This document shows, piece by piece, positions 1 to 8,285 of a DNA stretch of 64,000 nt. This DNA comes from Methylobacterium gregans (GTDB lineage Bacteria > Pseudomonadota > Alphaproteobacteria > Rhizobiales > Beijerinckiaceae). The stretch lies in contig NZ_BPQM01000008.1 of NCBI RefSeq assembly GCF_022179245.1, forward strand, positions 1 to 64,000. Reading direction: 5' to 3'. The first letter of the stretch is position 1. Each line of letters starts with the position of its first letter. The notes below the pieces were generated by a model. That model ran no database searches, was not told the DNA's origin, and saw only the letters and a list, made by a program, of their open reading frames with translations. The position numbers and the translations under genes were made by a program.

Positions 1-6
1 TAGTTG

Positions 7-31
7 GTTCTCCTCCTAGCGACAGGAGAAC
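7..31. repeat. Perfect 8-bp inverted repeat (hairpin)
   Basis: Arms GTTCTCCT and AGGAGAAC are exact reverse complements around a 9-nt loop. No T-run follows on either strand, so an intrinsic terminator is not supported. The feature sits at the window edge and its host transcript cannot be seen. Confidence 0.5.
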
Positions 32-123
32 GCGCCGCGACTAGGAAAGGTGCTGGTTCGAAGCGAACGCATGCGGCCGACAAGCTTGGATCGAATCTCA
101 CCGCACGCACTGAAGCTACACAT

Positions 124-294
124 TCACCGCGAAGAGCCACAGCAATGCTTTGTTTGCACCTGCGACCCTTGTCCAGCTAGGCTGTCGTATAGCTGGTCCC
201 GGACGACCTGCTGCCATTCGCCGATGGGGCGGCCGTACCTCTTCTCAATGGACGGGAAGTACGAGGCCGGTCCCTTGATGGGTTCGGTGGACAC
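124..294 (-). pseudogene. Truncated DUF4287-type protein remnant
   Basis: A 56-codon frame opening with GTG carries the pattern KGPASYFPSIEKRYGRP followed by a tryptophan-containing helix. I recognise this as the start of the small DUF4287 proteins. Family members normally continue into a K/H-M-E-L helix and a GHGHANALV-like end. Here the frame departs after the first helix (…VVRDQLYDS) into unrelated cysteine-containing sequence and stops. An ATG two codons further upstream is followed at once by TGA. The most likely reading is a gene remnant that lost its C-terminal half. The family assignment rests on motif memory only. Confidence 0.5.
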
Positions 295-484
295 GGGTGG
301 CCGTCCTGCTCACATGCTGATCGGCGGCAGCTTCGTCGCATCTCGCTCAGGCCAGGGCCTGCACCCAGTTCTGAACCACTTGTGCGACAAGAGGTTGGCA
401 GCCGGCGGGTCGTCTCACCGGCGTGAACTATCCTATGGCTTACTTCGCTTCAGGGCCTCGGGCCGAATAACTCGCCCTTGGCCG

Positions 485-616
485 TCAGACGAAATGCGCG
501 GGCAGAGCCGCGGCCTCGACATATTGCAGGAGCGCAGTCGCCAGGCTCGCCAGCAGGGCCCAGACCACTATGCGATTAGCCGCATTCATGCCCCAGATTT
601 TTGTCTTGGTTGTCAT
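485..616 (-). CDS. Small hydrophobic peptide, 43 aa
   Basis: The ATG is preceded by GAGGGG at good Shine-Dalgarno distance. The product starts MTTKTKIWG and holds one hydrophobic segment (about residues 15-30, IVVWALLASLATALL), so it is probably a single-span membrane or exported peptide. No family is recognised. Three other tiny hydrophobic ORFs with ribosome sites occur near the neighbouring kinase genes (4752-4952, 7917-7997, 8009-8131). Support comes from the RBS and composition only. Confidence 0.4.
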   Translation of the reverse strand: MTTKTKIWGMNAANRIVVWALLASLATALLQYVEAAALPAHFV

Positions 617-862
617 CTTAGAAGCCCCTCGGTGTCACGGCCCTATTGCGGTCCTGCCGTGAGCGGGGCTTGTGAGCGCGCTTGATGTCGCGATGATTGC
701 TTCGCGTGTTGCGTGCACCGTGCCATCTACCGAGCAAGCGACAGACGCTGCTTGGGGGCGACGCCATCACCGAGCCAAGTCTAGCAGACAGACCGGGTAT
801 GGACGGATGCGGCGGGCATGCGATACGCAGTGTTCGTGCTAACATAGTAGAAAGCGTACCTC

Positions 863-3196
863 TTGCCGGACTCCGTTCGCTCGGCTGGCATCGCACAGCG
901 CGTCTTTGTCGTCGGCGCCATCCCAGTCGTCATCGCGATCCTGATCGCCTTTGCCGCATGGGCACTTCTAATCCAAGCGGAGCGAGCGCGGGACGGAACC
1001 GTACTTTCGAGCGAGACGTTCCACACTTTCACATCGCTCAACAAGGCTCGCGACGACTATATTGGACGAGTGGTCGTCGATCGCGAAGCCTCGCGCCAAC
1101 GCTTCGACGGCCTCGTCTCTGCCGCCACGCGCCAGCTGGATCAGCTAGCGCGCGTGGCACGGACCCCTGAACAGGCTGGCCGCATCGAGACGGTCCGGCG
1201 CGACCTCGCGGCCCTCTCAAGCCAGATGCGGTCGCTTGTCCGGCTCGACAGCGAGCTCGGGACGTCCACTGAACAGATGGCCCACCGCGCCGAGACGCTT
1301 GTCATGCTGACCGATGCCGAGCGGCAACGGCAGCAAGGCGAGAACGGTACGCTGGTCGCCGTGCTCACGAGCAAGGATGCGGCCCTCGAGAAAAACCAAG
1401 TTCTGGTCAGCGCTCTGCGCGACCTCCGCGAGGCGATCTCGGCCGTCGAGCTGAACAAGACCCGCATCGGGCGACCGGTCTTTCAGATCGAGTTCGACGA
1501 GCTCGACGGCGACATTCGCCAGCTCAACGAGGCCGGCATGCGGCTGCAGGACGTCCTGCGGAAGCAGGCGCGCTTTCCGGAAGCGGCCGAGCTGGCGGTG
1601 CTGCTGCAGAGCTACCGCGTCAGGAGCGAGACCTCGGCGGGCCTGACCCGCGTCATCGCGGAGGGCTTCGAGCTCACCCGTGCTACGCAGTCGGGTAACG
1701 ATCTTATCATCTGGTGCGATCGGCTGATCCGGGTAAATCGAGCGCAGCAGCAGTCGCTGCAATCCGAGGTCGCGAGCCTGATCCGGAACTCCGTCACGTC
1801 GAACGAGGCGGAACTTACCGCACAGAGCCTAGCACTGGCCGCTCTGCGCCTCGCGCAGCAATCAACATCCGCGCTCGCGCGCCGCAGCATCGCGGAAGCG
1901 TCGTCCGCCGTCCAGGAAGGGGCCGAACTTGCTCGTCGCGCACAGTCGCTCGCGATGCCGTTAAGCATCCGCGGCGGGATGAGTGCGGCGATCGAAGGTT
2001 GGCGGGAGCAACTCGCGGCAACCGTCGCGAAGCTAGTCGACCAAAACGCTCTTATCGCCGACATGGATCGGCGCGCGGTGCTGATCAGCGAGAACGCGCG
2101 CGCGCTCGCGCAGGCCTTCATCGAGGACGCCGAGCGGTTCGGCGCGTCGATTCGCCGACTGCTCCTCGCTGGGACCGCGGGCGCACTGCTCATCGGCACG
2201 GTCGCCGTGGTTGGGGTCGCCCGCTCGATCACCCGGCCGCTGCGCACACTTCAGGAGACCCTGGTGCGGGCGAGGATAGATCGGGCGATCGGGCATGTCG
2301 CCCTCGCTACGCGGCGGGACGAGCTCGGCGACATCGCCCGGGCTTCGAACGCTTTTCTGGCCGAGCTGAGGCGCCGCGAGGAGGGCTGGCGCGACGCGGC
2401 CCGGCGCGCCGACGAGGCGCTGGCGGAGTTGCGCCGGACCCAGGACGACCTGATCCAGTCGGAAAAGCTCGCCTCGCTCGGGCAGTTGGTGGCGGGCGTG
2501 TCCCACGAGATCAGCACGCCGCTCGGGATCGCCTTGACGACCTCGACGCAGATCGAGGCCGACTCGGAGAGCTTCCAGCAACTCGTGGAAGACAACCGAC
2601 TCTCACGCTCTCGCCTCCTGCACTATGCGGGCCGCATCCACGAGGGATCCCGCCTCCTGACGGCGAACCTGATGCGGGCTTCGAGCCTCCTCCACAGCTT
2701 CAAGCAAGTTGCCGCCGACCAGGCCCTAGAGGAACGGCGGGAGATCGATCTCGGCGCCTGGATCGAGGATCTCCTGAAGAGCCTGCGCCCGCTCGCCCGC
2801 CCGGGGCGGCACGAGATCCTGGCGATATGTCCACCGGGGACAGTCCTCGACACATATCCGGGAATCCTAGCCCAGGTGCTGACCAACGCGATCAAGAACG
2901 CGATCGACCACGGATTGCGGGACCGCCAGGGTGGCCGCGTAACCGTGACAGTGACTCCGTCCCCCGACTGGCTGACCATCGAGATTGCCGACGATGGGGT
3001 TGGTATCGAGCCCGAACATCTTGGCCGGGTCTTCGATCCATTTTTCACCACGGCGCGGGCCCGCGGCGGCACGGGACTCGGGCTCCACATTGCCCACAAC
3101 CTCGTCGTCGGCCGACTTGCCGGAAGCATCGCCCTGCACAGCCATCCCGGGCACGGGACGGCCCTGCGTCTCCAGCTTCCTCGCCGCCTGGGCTGA
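863..3196 (+). CDS. Membrane sensor histidine kinase with HAMP domain
   Basis: A protein of 777 residues with a first membrane helix at about 11-35, a long helical extracytoplasmic region, a second helix near 433-453 and a HAMP segment. The phosphoacceptor box reads LVAGVSHEISTPLG, with the histidine at residue 548. The C-terminal ATPase domain shows NAIKNAIDH (N box), DDGVGIEP (G1), FDPFFTT (F) and GGTGLGL (G2). The H-box is of the HEI(N/S)TPLG kind, not HELRTPL. The only available start near the first helix is TTG at 863, so the start is uncertain. Its stop codon overlaps the ATG of the periplasmic binding protein gene (TGATG), implying co-translation. A kinase with the same unusual H-box lies at 8286-9740. 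The stimulus is unknown; the coupled binding protein suggests a small solute. Confidence 0.85.
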   Translation: MPDSVRSAGIAQRVFVVGAIPVVIAILIAFAAWALLIQAERARDGTVLSSETFHTFTSLNKARDDYIGRVVVDREASRQRFDGLVSAATRQLDQLARVARTPEQAGRIETVRRDLAALSSQMRSLVRLDSELGTSTEQMAHRAETLVMLTDAERQRQQGENGTLVAVLTSKDAALEKNQVLVSALRDLREAISAVELNKTRIGRPVFQIEFDELDGDIRQLNEAGMRLQDVLRKQARFPEAAELAVLLQSYRVRSETSAGLTRVIAEGFELTRATQSGNDLIIWCDRLIRVNRAQQQSLQSEVASLIRNSVTSNEAELTAQSLALAALRLAQQSTSALARRSIAEASSAVQEGAELARRAQSLAMPLSIRGGMSAAIEGWREQLAATVAKLVDQNALIADMDRRAVLISENARALAQAFIEDAERFGASIRRLLLAGTAGALLIGTVAVVGVARSITRPLRTLQETLVRARIDRAIGHVALATRRDELGDIARASNAFLAELRRREEGWRDAARRADEALAELRRTQDDLIQSEKLASLGQLVAGVSHEISTPLGIALTTSTQIEADSESFQQLVEDNRLSRSRLLHYAGRIHEGSRLLTANLMRASSLLHSFKQVAADQALEERREIDLGAWIEDLLKSLRPLARPGRHEILAICPPGTVLDTYPGILAQVLTNAIKNAIDHGLRDRQGGRVTVTVTPSPDWLTIEIADDGVGIEPEHLGRVFDPFFTTARARGGTGLGLHIAHNLVVGRLAGSIALHSHPGHGTALRLQLPRRLG

Positions 3197-4536
3197 TGTC
3201 GATTCGAATATGGAGCCGGACGATCCCGACGATCAGCTTCCTTCTCGGCCTTGTCCTGGCGGTGCTGCCGGGTCTCGCATGCGCCACTACAGAGCTTCAG
3301 CTCTGGCACTCACTCGACGGGGCGAACGGCGCGCTGGTGGCGCGCATCGCAGACGACTTCAACGCCTCGCAGGGCGCCTACCGGATCGTCACGATCTACA
3401 AGGGGCCCTACGCCGAGACGATCAACGGAGGCATCGCGGCTTATCGGGCAGGTGAGGGCCCACACCTTCTCCAGGTCTTCGAGGTCGGCAACGGCACCAT
3501 GGCCGCCGCTATCGGTGCTGTGCGGCCCGTCTCGGAGGTCATGCGGGAGGCCGACCGCGCGATCGCCCCGGAGGCCTTCCTGCCGGTGATCGCGACGAAC
3601 TATCTCGGGCGGGACGGCAGCATGCTTTCCCTGCCGTTCAACATTTCCTCGATGGTGATGTGGATCAACCGCGACCGCTTCCGTGAGGCAGGGCTCGATC
3701 CCGACCAGCTGCCCGCGACTTGGCCGCAGGTCTTCGAGGCCGCCCGAGCCCTGCATCGGGCGAACCCCTCCGGCTGCGCGCTCTCGACCGCTTGGCCCAC
3801 CTGGGCTCACATCGAGCAGCTCTCGGTCTGGCACGATCGGCCGATCGCCACACGCTCGAACGGTCTCGACGGCTTCGACACCGAGCTCGCCTTCAACCGA
3901 CCATTCCAGGTGCGACACCTTCAGAACATCGTCGACTTGCACCGCGCGGGCGTATTCACCTATGCAGGTCGGACCAATCGGGGAGAGGCGCGCTTCATCG
4001 CGGGCGAGTGCGGGATCTTCCTGACATCATCGAGCATGTACGGCTCGATCTCGGTCCGCGGGCGGTTCGATTGGACGATCCGCCCAATGCCCTACTATCC
4101 CGACATCGTCGCCGAGCCGCAGAACGCGATCCTGGGCGGCGGTTCGCTCTACGTTATGCAGGGCAAGACGCCTCACGAGTACGCGGGCGTGGCCGCGTTC
4201 CTAGACTTCGTGCTAAGCTTCCCACAACAGGCACTGCTCTACCAGAACTCCGGTTACGTCCCTGTCACCCGCGCCGCCTACGAGGATGCGCGCCGCACCG
4301 GCTTCTACGCGCAGAACCCGAAGCTCGAAGTGGCGGTCCGGGCGATCATGCGCCGGGAGCCGACGCGCAATTCGGCAGGCCTTCGACTCGGGAACATGCT
4401 GCAGATTCGCGACCTCTGGGCCGAGGAGATCGAGGCAGCGCTCGCCGGGGCTAAGTCACCGCAGCAAGCGCTCGACGCCGCCGTGGCTCGGGGCAACGCG
4501 GTGCTGCGCCTCTTCCAACGCAGAACCGCGCGCTGA
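3196..4536 (+). CDS. Periplasmic solute-binding protein, UgpB-like (family 1)
   Basis: A 446-residue protein with a Sec signal peptide (hydrophobic core at about 10-28, cleavage near LACA-TTEL), followed by the fold of carbohydrate or glycerol-3-phosphate binding proteins. Features include LQLWHSLDGANGALVARIADDFNA near the mature N-terminus, a mid-domain NISSMVMWINRDRFREAGLDP and a late GGGSLYV segment. The start ATG overlaps the stop of the upstream kinase by one base. No permease or ATPase genes follow, so a role as the periplasmic ligand receptor of the kinase is a better guess than transport, although an orphan importer component remains possible. Family membership is secure; the ligand is not. 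Confidence 0.85.
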   Translation: MSIRIWSRTIPTISFLLGLVLAVLPGLACATTELQLWHSLDGANGALVARIADDFNASQGAYRIVTIYKGPYAETINGGIAAYRAGEGPHLLQVFEVGNGTMAAAIGAVRPVSEVMREADRAIAPEAFLPVIATNYLGRDGSMLSLPFNISSMVMWINRDRFREAGLDPDQLPATWPQVFEAARALHRANPSGCALSTAWPTWAHIEQLSVWHDRPIATRSNGLDGFDTELAFNRPFQVRHLQNIVDLHRAGVFTYAGRTNRGEARFIAGECGIFLTSSSMYGSISVRGRFDWTIRPMPYYPDIVAEPQNAILGGGSLYVMQGKTPHEYAGVAAFLDFVLSFPQQALLYQNSGYVPVTRAAYEDARRTGFYAQNPKLEVAVRAIMRREPTRNSAGLRLGNMLQIRDLWAEEIEAALAGAKSPQQALDAAVARGNAVLRLFQRRTAR

Positions 4537-4751
4537 GGGGCGGCTCGGGAGCCTGCCACGATCCTCCGCGGGAGGCCCTGCGACCGCGATATGGGACGCT
4601 GGGGGCGCAACGCCGAACCTCTCTTGGAGCGTCGGCGGCGCCCGGCCGGTACCATCGGCGAGGCGTGCACCGGTCCTAAGCACGGCCCGAAGTAGAGCGC
4701 GGTCCGCGGAGGCGGCGATGCCGTCCTGTGAAATGTGCATCCCGCCCGCCC

Positions 4752-4952
4752 TCAACGCGAAATCATGGCCGCGGCGCCACCGTAACGGCCGTCGATGGGG
4801 ATTGTCCGGACCGCGCGGGCGGGGGCAGCTTCGGTCGACGCGGCGGTGAGCGCCCGCGGCGGGAGCGTGGGCTCCAGAATGATCCCGGTGAGCAGGCCCA
4901 GGGCCGTGGTGAGTGCCGCGCTGGCCGACGCCAAACCGAGAATGTGGCCCAT
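4752..4952 (-). CDS. Small hypothetical exported or membrane protein, 66 aa
   Basis: The ATG follows GGAGGGG at ideal spacing. The first 26 residues (MGHILGLASASAALTTALGL…) form a hydrophobic signal-like stretch and the rest is Ala/Arg-rich. No domain is recognised. It sits in the otherwise empty 4537-5119 interval between the binding-protein gene and the convergent REC-DUF3369 kinase. Confidence 0.45.
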   Translation of the reverse strand: MGHILGLASASAALTTALGLLTGIILEPTLPPRALTAASTEAAPARAVRTIPIDGRYGGAAAMISR

Positions 4953-5119
4953 GATCCCCTCCGACGATGTTCTCCGGGGACGCAGGGCCCCGCTCTGATC
5001 GCGGGGTTTAAGCAGGCCTGTTCACGGCCGTGTTGCGTCGCGCGCGGTCTCGGGAAGGTTCCGGCGGAGAAGTGTTTCGCTGCCGCACGAGCGACGCAAC
5101 AATGCGCGTCCGGCCCGGC

Positions 5120-6865
5120 TTATAGCAGTGCGACGGCATCGTAGGGGAACCGGATCGAGAAGGTGCTGCCGCGCCCCGGCCCTTCGCTGGAGGCCTCGGC
5201 GCGCCCACGGTGGAGTTCGGCGATGCGCTTGACAATCGACAGGCCGAGGCCGGTCGATCCCTCGTTGCCCGTGGGCTTGGCTGAGAGACGCTGGAAGCGG
5301 CCGAACAGGCGCCCCGCATCCTCGGGCGAGAGGCCTGGCCCGTGATCGGTGACCGCGCACACGATCTCGCTCGCATCGCGCCCGACGCGGATTGTGATGG
5401 TGCCTCCGACGAAGCTGTACTTGATGGCGTTCGAGACGAGGTTGTCGACGGCTTCCCGGAGGCGCTCGGCATCGCCGCACATATAGGCCTCCTCGGGTAG
5501 GTCCAGCTGGAGGAGCTGGCTCTTGGACTCTGCGAGCGGCCGGTTCGCCTCGCAGACCTCCCGGGCGAGCGCGGCGAGGTCGACCGGCTCGCGCCTCAGG
5601 GTGATGTCTAGCGCATCGGTCATTGCGTCCGCCATCAGGGTGTCGATCATGCCGAGGAGGCGGGTCGCCGAAGTGCGGATGTAGGTGACCTGGGTGGCGA
5701 GCTGATCCTTCGGCGCGCGGTCCAGGGCGATCAGGTCTGTCAGCATCTCGGAGCGCCCGAGAATGACCGAGAGCGGGTTTTTGAGATCGTGCGCCACGGT
5801 GCCGAGGATCTCGGTCTTGAGGCTGTTGGCGCGACGGAGGTCTGAGCGCTGCGCGGCCAAGCGCCGGTTGGCCCGGATCAGCTCGGCGGTGCGTTCCACC
5901 ACCCGTTGCTCCAGCGTGACGTTCGCCCGCTGCAATTGTTCGTAGAGGATGACGTTATCGAAGGCGATCGAGAGGCGGCTGGTCAGCAACGCGATGAGCG
6001 CCCGGTCGGTGTCCGAGAGCGGGCGATCGGTGTCGATCAGCGCGACGATTTCGCTGCCGCTCGCGGTCTGCAAGTAGAGCGTCGACCAATGGTCGCCAAA
6101 ATTATTGCGCCGTTCTTCGAAGGCGATCTCGACAATCGGTTGGATGTGCGGGTCGAGCGGCCAAGGAGGGTTCCTTTCGACGTAGTCGCTGTACAGGCCG
6201 GAGCCGGCGAGCACCGAGAAGCGCTGCGCGGAGGCGTCGCTCTCGCGAAGCACGAGGATCCCCGCGCAGGCCACGTTAAGCAGGGAGGCCACTTGTGTGA
6301 GCACGCCCTCGGACAGCCGCTGCAGCGATTTGTGGTCGAGCAGCGTCGGGGCGGCATCGATGATGATCTCCAGGCCGCGACGGGTGTCGTCGAGGCGCTT
6401 GAGATGCTGGTAGGCCCGCAGGGCCGCGGTCAGGCTAGTGAAGAGCTTGTCGGCGGTGAGCTCGGTCTTCGCCCTGTAGTCGTTGATGTCGTAGTCGACG
6501 ATCACCCGTCGCTCGGGGGCCTGACCGGGCTGCCCGGTGCGCAGGATGATGCGCGCTGTCTCGTTCCCGAGGTCCCGGCGGATGTACTCGACGAGGTGGA
6601 GGCCGGCATCGTCCGTCTCCATCACCACGTCGAGCAGGACGACGGCGATGTCGCGCCGCTCGGATAGGAGCGTGCGCGCCTTGGCGGCGGAGTGGGCCGA
6701 CAGGATCTCGAGGCCGCGTCCATCGAGGGCGTATCCGCCGAGCGCGTAACGGGTGCCATCGTGCACGGCCGGATCGTCGTCGATCACCGCGATCGTCCAG
6801 GGCCGGGCGTGGGGGACCGCCTCGTCCGCCTCGTCCGGGATCAGGTGTAGGATATCGTCATCCAT
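5120..6865 (-). CDS. Response regulator-DUF3369-histidine kinase hybrid
   Basis: About 581 residues. An N-terminal receiver (acidic pair in AVIDDD, phosphoacceptor Asp79 in VVLLDVVMETDD, and a RAKTEL lysine) is followed by a DUF3369 GAF-like sensor (around residues 160-310, starting GLEIIIDAAPTLLDHKS). A coiled coil then leads into a HisKA domain with AHDLKNPLSVILGRSEML and an ATPase domain ending in GSTGLGLSIVKRIAELHRGR. There are no membrane segments, so it is cytoplasmic. An upstream in-frame ATG at 6895 would add ten residues; neither start has a strong RBS. The protein is probably both phosphorylated by and signalling with the flanking kinases, but that wiring is an inference. Confidence 0.85.
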   Translation of the reverse strand: MDDDILHLIPDEADEAVPHARPWTIAVIDDDPAVHDGTRYALGGYALDGRGLEILSAHSAAKARTLLSERRDIAVVLLDVVMETDDAGLHLVEYIRRDLGNETARIILRTGQPGQAPERRVIVDYDINDYRAKTELTADKLFTSLTAALRAYQHLKRLDDTRRGLEIIIDAAPTLLDHKSLQRLSEGVLTQVASLLNVACAGILVLRESDASAQRFSVLAGSGLYSDYVERNPPWPLDPHIQPIVEIAFEERRNNFGDHWSTLYLQTASGSEIVALIDTDRPLSDTDRALIALLTSRLSIAFDNVILYEQLQRANVTLEQRVVERTAELIRANRRLAAQRSDLRRANSLKTEILGTVAHDLKNPLSVILGRSEMLTDLIALDRAPKDQLATQVTYIRTSATRLLGMIDTLMADAMTDALDITLRREPVDLAALAREVCEANRPLAESKSQLLQLDLPEEAYMCGDAERLREAVDNLVSNAIKYSFVGGTITIRVGRDASEIVCAVTDHGPGLSPEDAGRLFGRFQRLSAKPTGNEGSTGLGLSIVKRIAELHRGRAEASSEGPGRGSTFSIRFPYDAVALL

Positions 6866-7113
6866 GGATTGCGCACGCCCGCACACGGCAACCATCCTGA
6901 CCGGCCCGGATGGAACGATCGGGGATGGTGGCGAAAGATAGACTCCGTGCCGCCCGTGTCAGCAACAGAATTCCATTTTCAGCAAGGGCCCGTCCTTATG
7001 CGAGCAGACCAGTGGGGCAACAAGCAAATCCGCTTGGGACAATGTGGTCGAGCTCTGACCCTGCAGCTTGGCTTGGCCTGGCCATGCTGTATACCTGATC
7101 CAGCTGATCAGTC

Positions 7114-7133
7114 CGTCGCGCAGTCGCGCGACG
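7114..7133. promoter_or_regulatory. 8-bp inverted repeat upstream of the OmpR-type regulator
   Basis: CGTCGCGC and GCGCGACG are perfect reverse complements around AGTC, ending 29 bp before the regulator start codon. The position in the divergent intergenic region (6866-7162) suits an operator or a leader hairpin. Which of the two cannot be told from sequence. Confidence 0.35.
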
Positions 7134-7162
7134 ACGATTGGCGCCGGGTGCCGACGGGATCG

Positions 7163-7897
7163 ATGAGTACAGGCGCAGCCCATATCTTTGTCGTCGATGA
7201 CGAGGCTGACGCTCGCGCGATGGTCGGCGATTATCTCAAGATGCACGGATTCGAAGTTACTCTCTGCGACGGCGGGCGTTCCCTGCGGACCGCGATCGCG
7301 CAGCGCACGCCGGATCTCGTGGTGCTCGACCTGAACATGCCCGACGAGGACGGACTCTCGATCGTGCGCGACCTGAAGGCGCGATCGGTGATCCCGATCA
7401 TCATGCTCACTGCCACGGCGAGCGCCATCGACCGCGTGGTTGGGCTGGAGCTGGGCGCCGACGACTATCTGCCGAAGCCGTGCGAGCTGCGCGAACTCGT
7501 CGCCCGCGTGCGCTCGGTTCTGCGGCGGGTGCAGGGAGCGGCGGCTAGCGTTCCCGCTGAAACAGCGCCGGCCCCGGAAGTGGGGCGGCTGGTCCGCTTC
7601 GGCACAAAGTGGCTCGAACTGGACTCCCTGCGTTTGCGCGACGAGCGCGGCGAAGAGCAGGCCCTCACGCGGTCGGAATTCGATCTGCTGAAAGCCTTCG
7701 CCGACCACCCGAAGCGGGCCTTGTCCCGGGAGCGTCTGCTCGACCTTGCAGATGCGCGCGACCCCGACGCATTCGACCGCGCGATCGACGTGCGGATCAA
7801 CCGGATCCGCAAGAAGATCGAGCCGGATCCGGCCAATCCCAGATTCATCTGCACCGTGCGGGGCTTGGGCTACGTCTTCCGCCCGGACGGCGATTAG
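7163..7897 (+). CDS. OmpR/PhoB-family response regulator
   Basis: A 244-residue protein. The receiver holds the acidic pocket (VDDE), phosphoacceptor Asp56 in VVLDLNMPDEDG, a conserved Thr in MLTATAS and Lys105 in LPKP. A winged-helix DNA-binding domain fills about 140-240, with LTRSEFDLLKAFADHPKRAL, the IDVRINRIRKKIE recognition region and a terminal RGLGYVF wing. The ATG at 7163 (MSTGAAHIFVV) was chosen because the receiver begins directly after it; the frame is open further upstream. It lies divergently from the REC-DUF3369 kinase and just upstream of a second kinase, so it is the likely output regulator of this cluster. Confidence 0.9.
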   Translation: MSTGAAHIFVVDDEADARAMVGDYLKMHGFEVTLCDGGRSLRTAIAQRTPDLVVLDLNMPDEDGLSIVRDLKARSVIPIIMLTATASAIDRVVGLELGADDYLPKPCELRELVARVRSVLRRVQGAAASVPAETAPAPEVGRLVRFGTKWLELDSLRLRDERGEEQALTRSEFDLLKAFADHPKRALSRERLLDLADARDPDAFDRAIDVRINRIRKKIEPDPANPRFICTVRGLGYVFRPDGD

Positions 7898-7916
7898 CGT
7901 CCCGAGCAGCGCAAGT

Positions 7917-7997
7917 TCAATCACTGATCAGCACGGTCAGGGGCAGGATCGTCGCGCTGACGAAGTTGCAGAGGATGAGGGTGGCGAGGACGTTCAT
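7917..7997 (-). CDS. Tiny hydrophobic peptide, 26 aa
   Basis: The ATG is preceded by GAGGG at about 8 nt. The peptide (MNVLATLILCNFVSATILPL…) is almost entirely hydrophobic and could be a single-span membrane peptide. It runs antisense-oriented in the gap between the response regulator and the second kinase, next to another small ORF on the same strand. No family is recognised. Confidence 0.35.
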   Translation of the reverse strand: MNVLATLILCNFVSATILPLTVLISD

Positions 7998-8008
7998 GGC
8001 TACTGCCC

Positions 8009-8131
8009 TCAACATGCCGGGACGCGGATGAGTACGACCGGGGCCGCGCTCGCGGGCGAGAGCGAGGGCGCGTAGGCCATAGCGAGCATGCTGCTGCCAA
8101 CGATAATCAGTCTGGTGATGATCTGAAGCAT
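8009..8131 (-). CDS. Small hydrophobic or exported peptide, 40 aa
   Basis: The ATG is preceded by GGGGAACGACA, a plausible ribosome site. The product resembles a signal peptide with a short mature tail (hydrophobic to about residue 25, then SPASAAPVV). It is only 11 bp upstream of the 26-aa ORF on the same strand, so the two may be co-transcribed. Function unknown. Confidence 0.35.
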   Translation of the reverse strand: MLQIITRLIIVGSSMLAMAYAPSLSPASAAPVVLIRVPAC

Positions 8132-8285
8132 TGTCGTTCCCCGCGCGGCCTTCGCTGGCCGTACTGTCGGCAGCCATGTAGGAGCGGCGCGTTGCAGCCG
8201 TGTTGCGCGGGTTGTTGCGTCAGAGGTGCGATCGGCGCGGCAGGCGCGCTTCCGTTCGGACAATGTATCGGGACCTCGTCTTGGC

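Noticed and set aside
50-685. A 211-codon rightward frame at the window start
   Set aside because: Basic, low-order translation with no domain; the opposite strand carries a recognisable DUF4287 fragment and a small RBS-equipped ORF in the same place.
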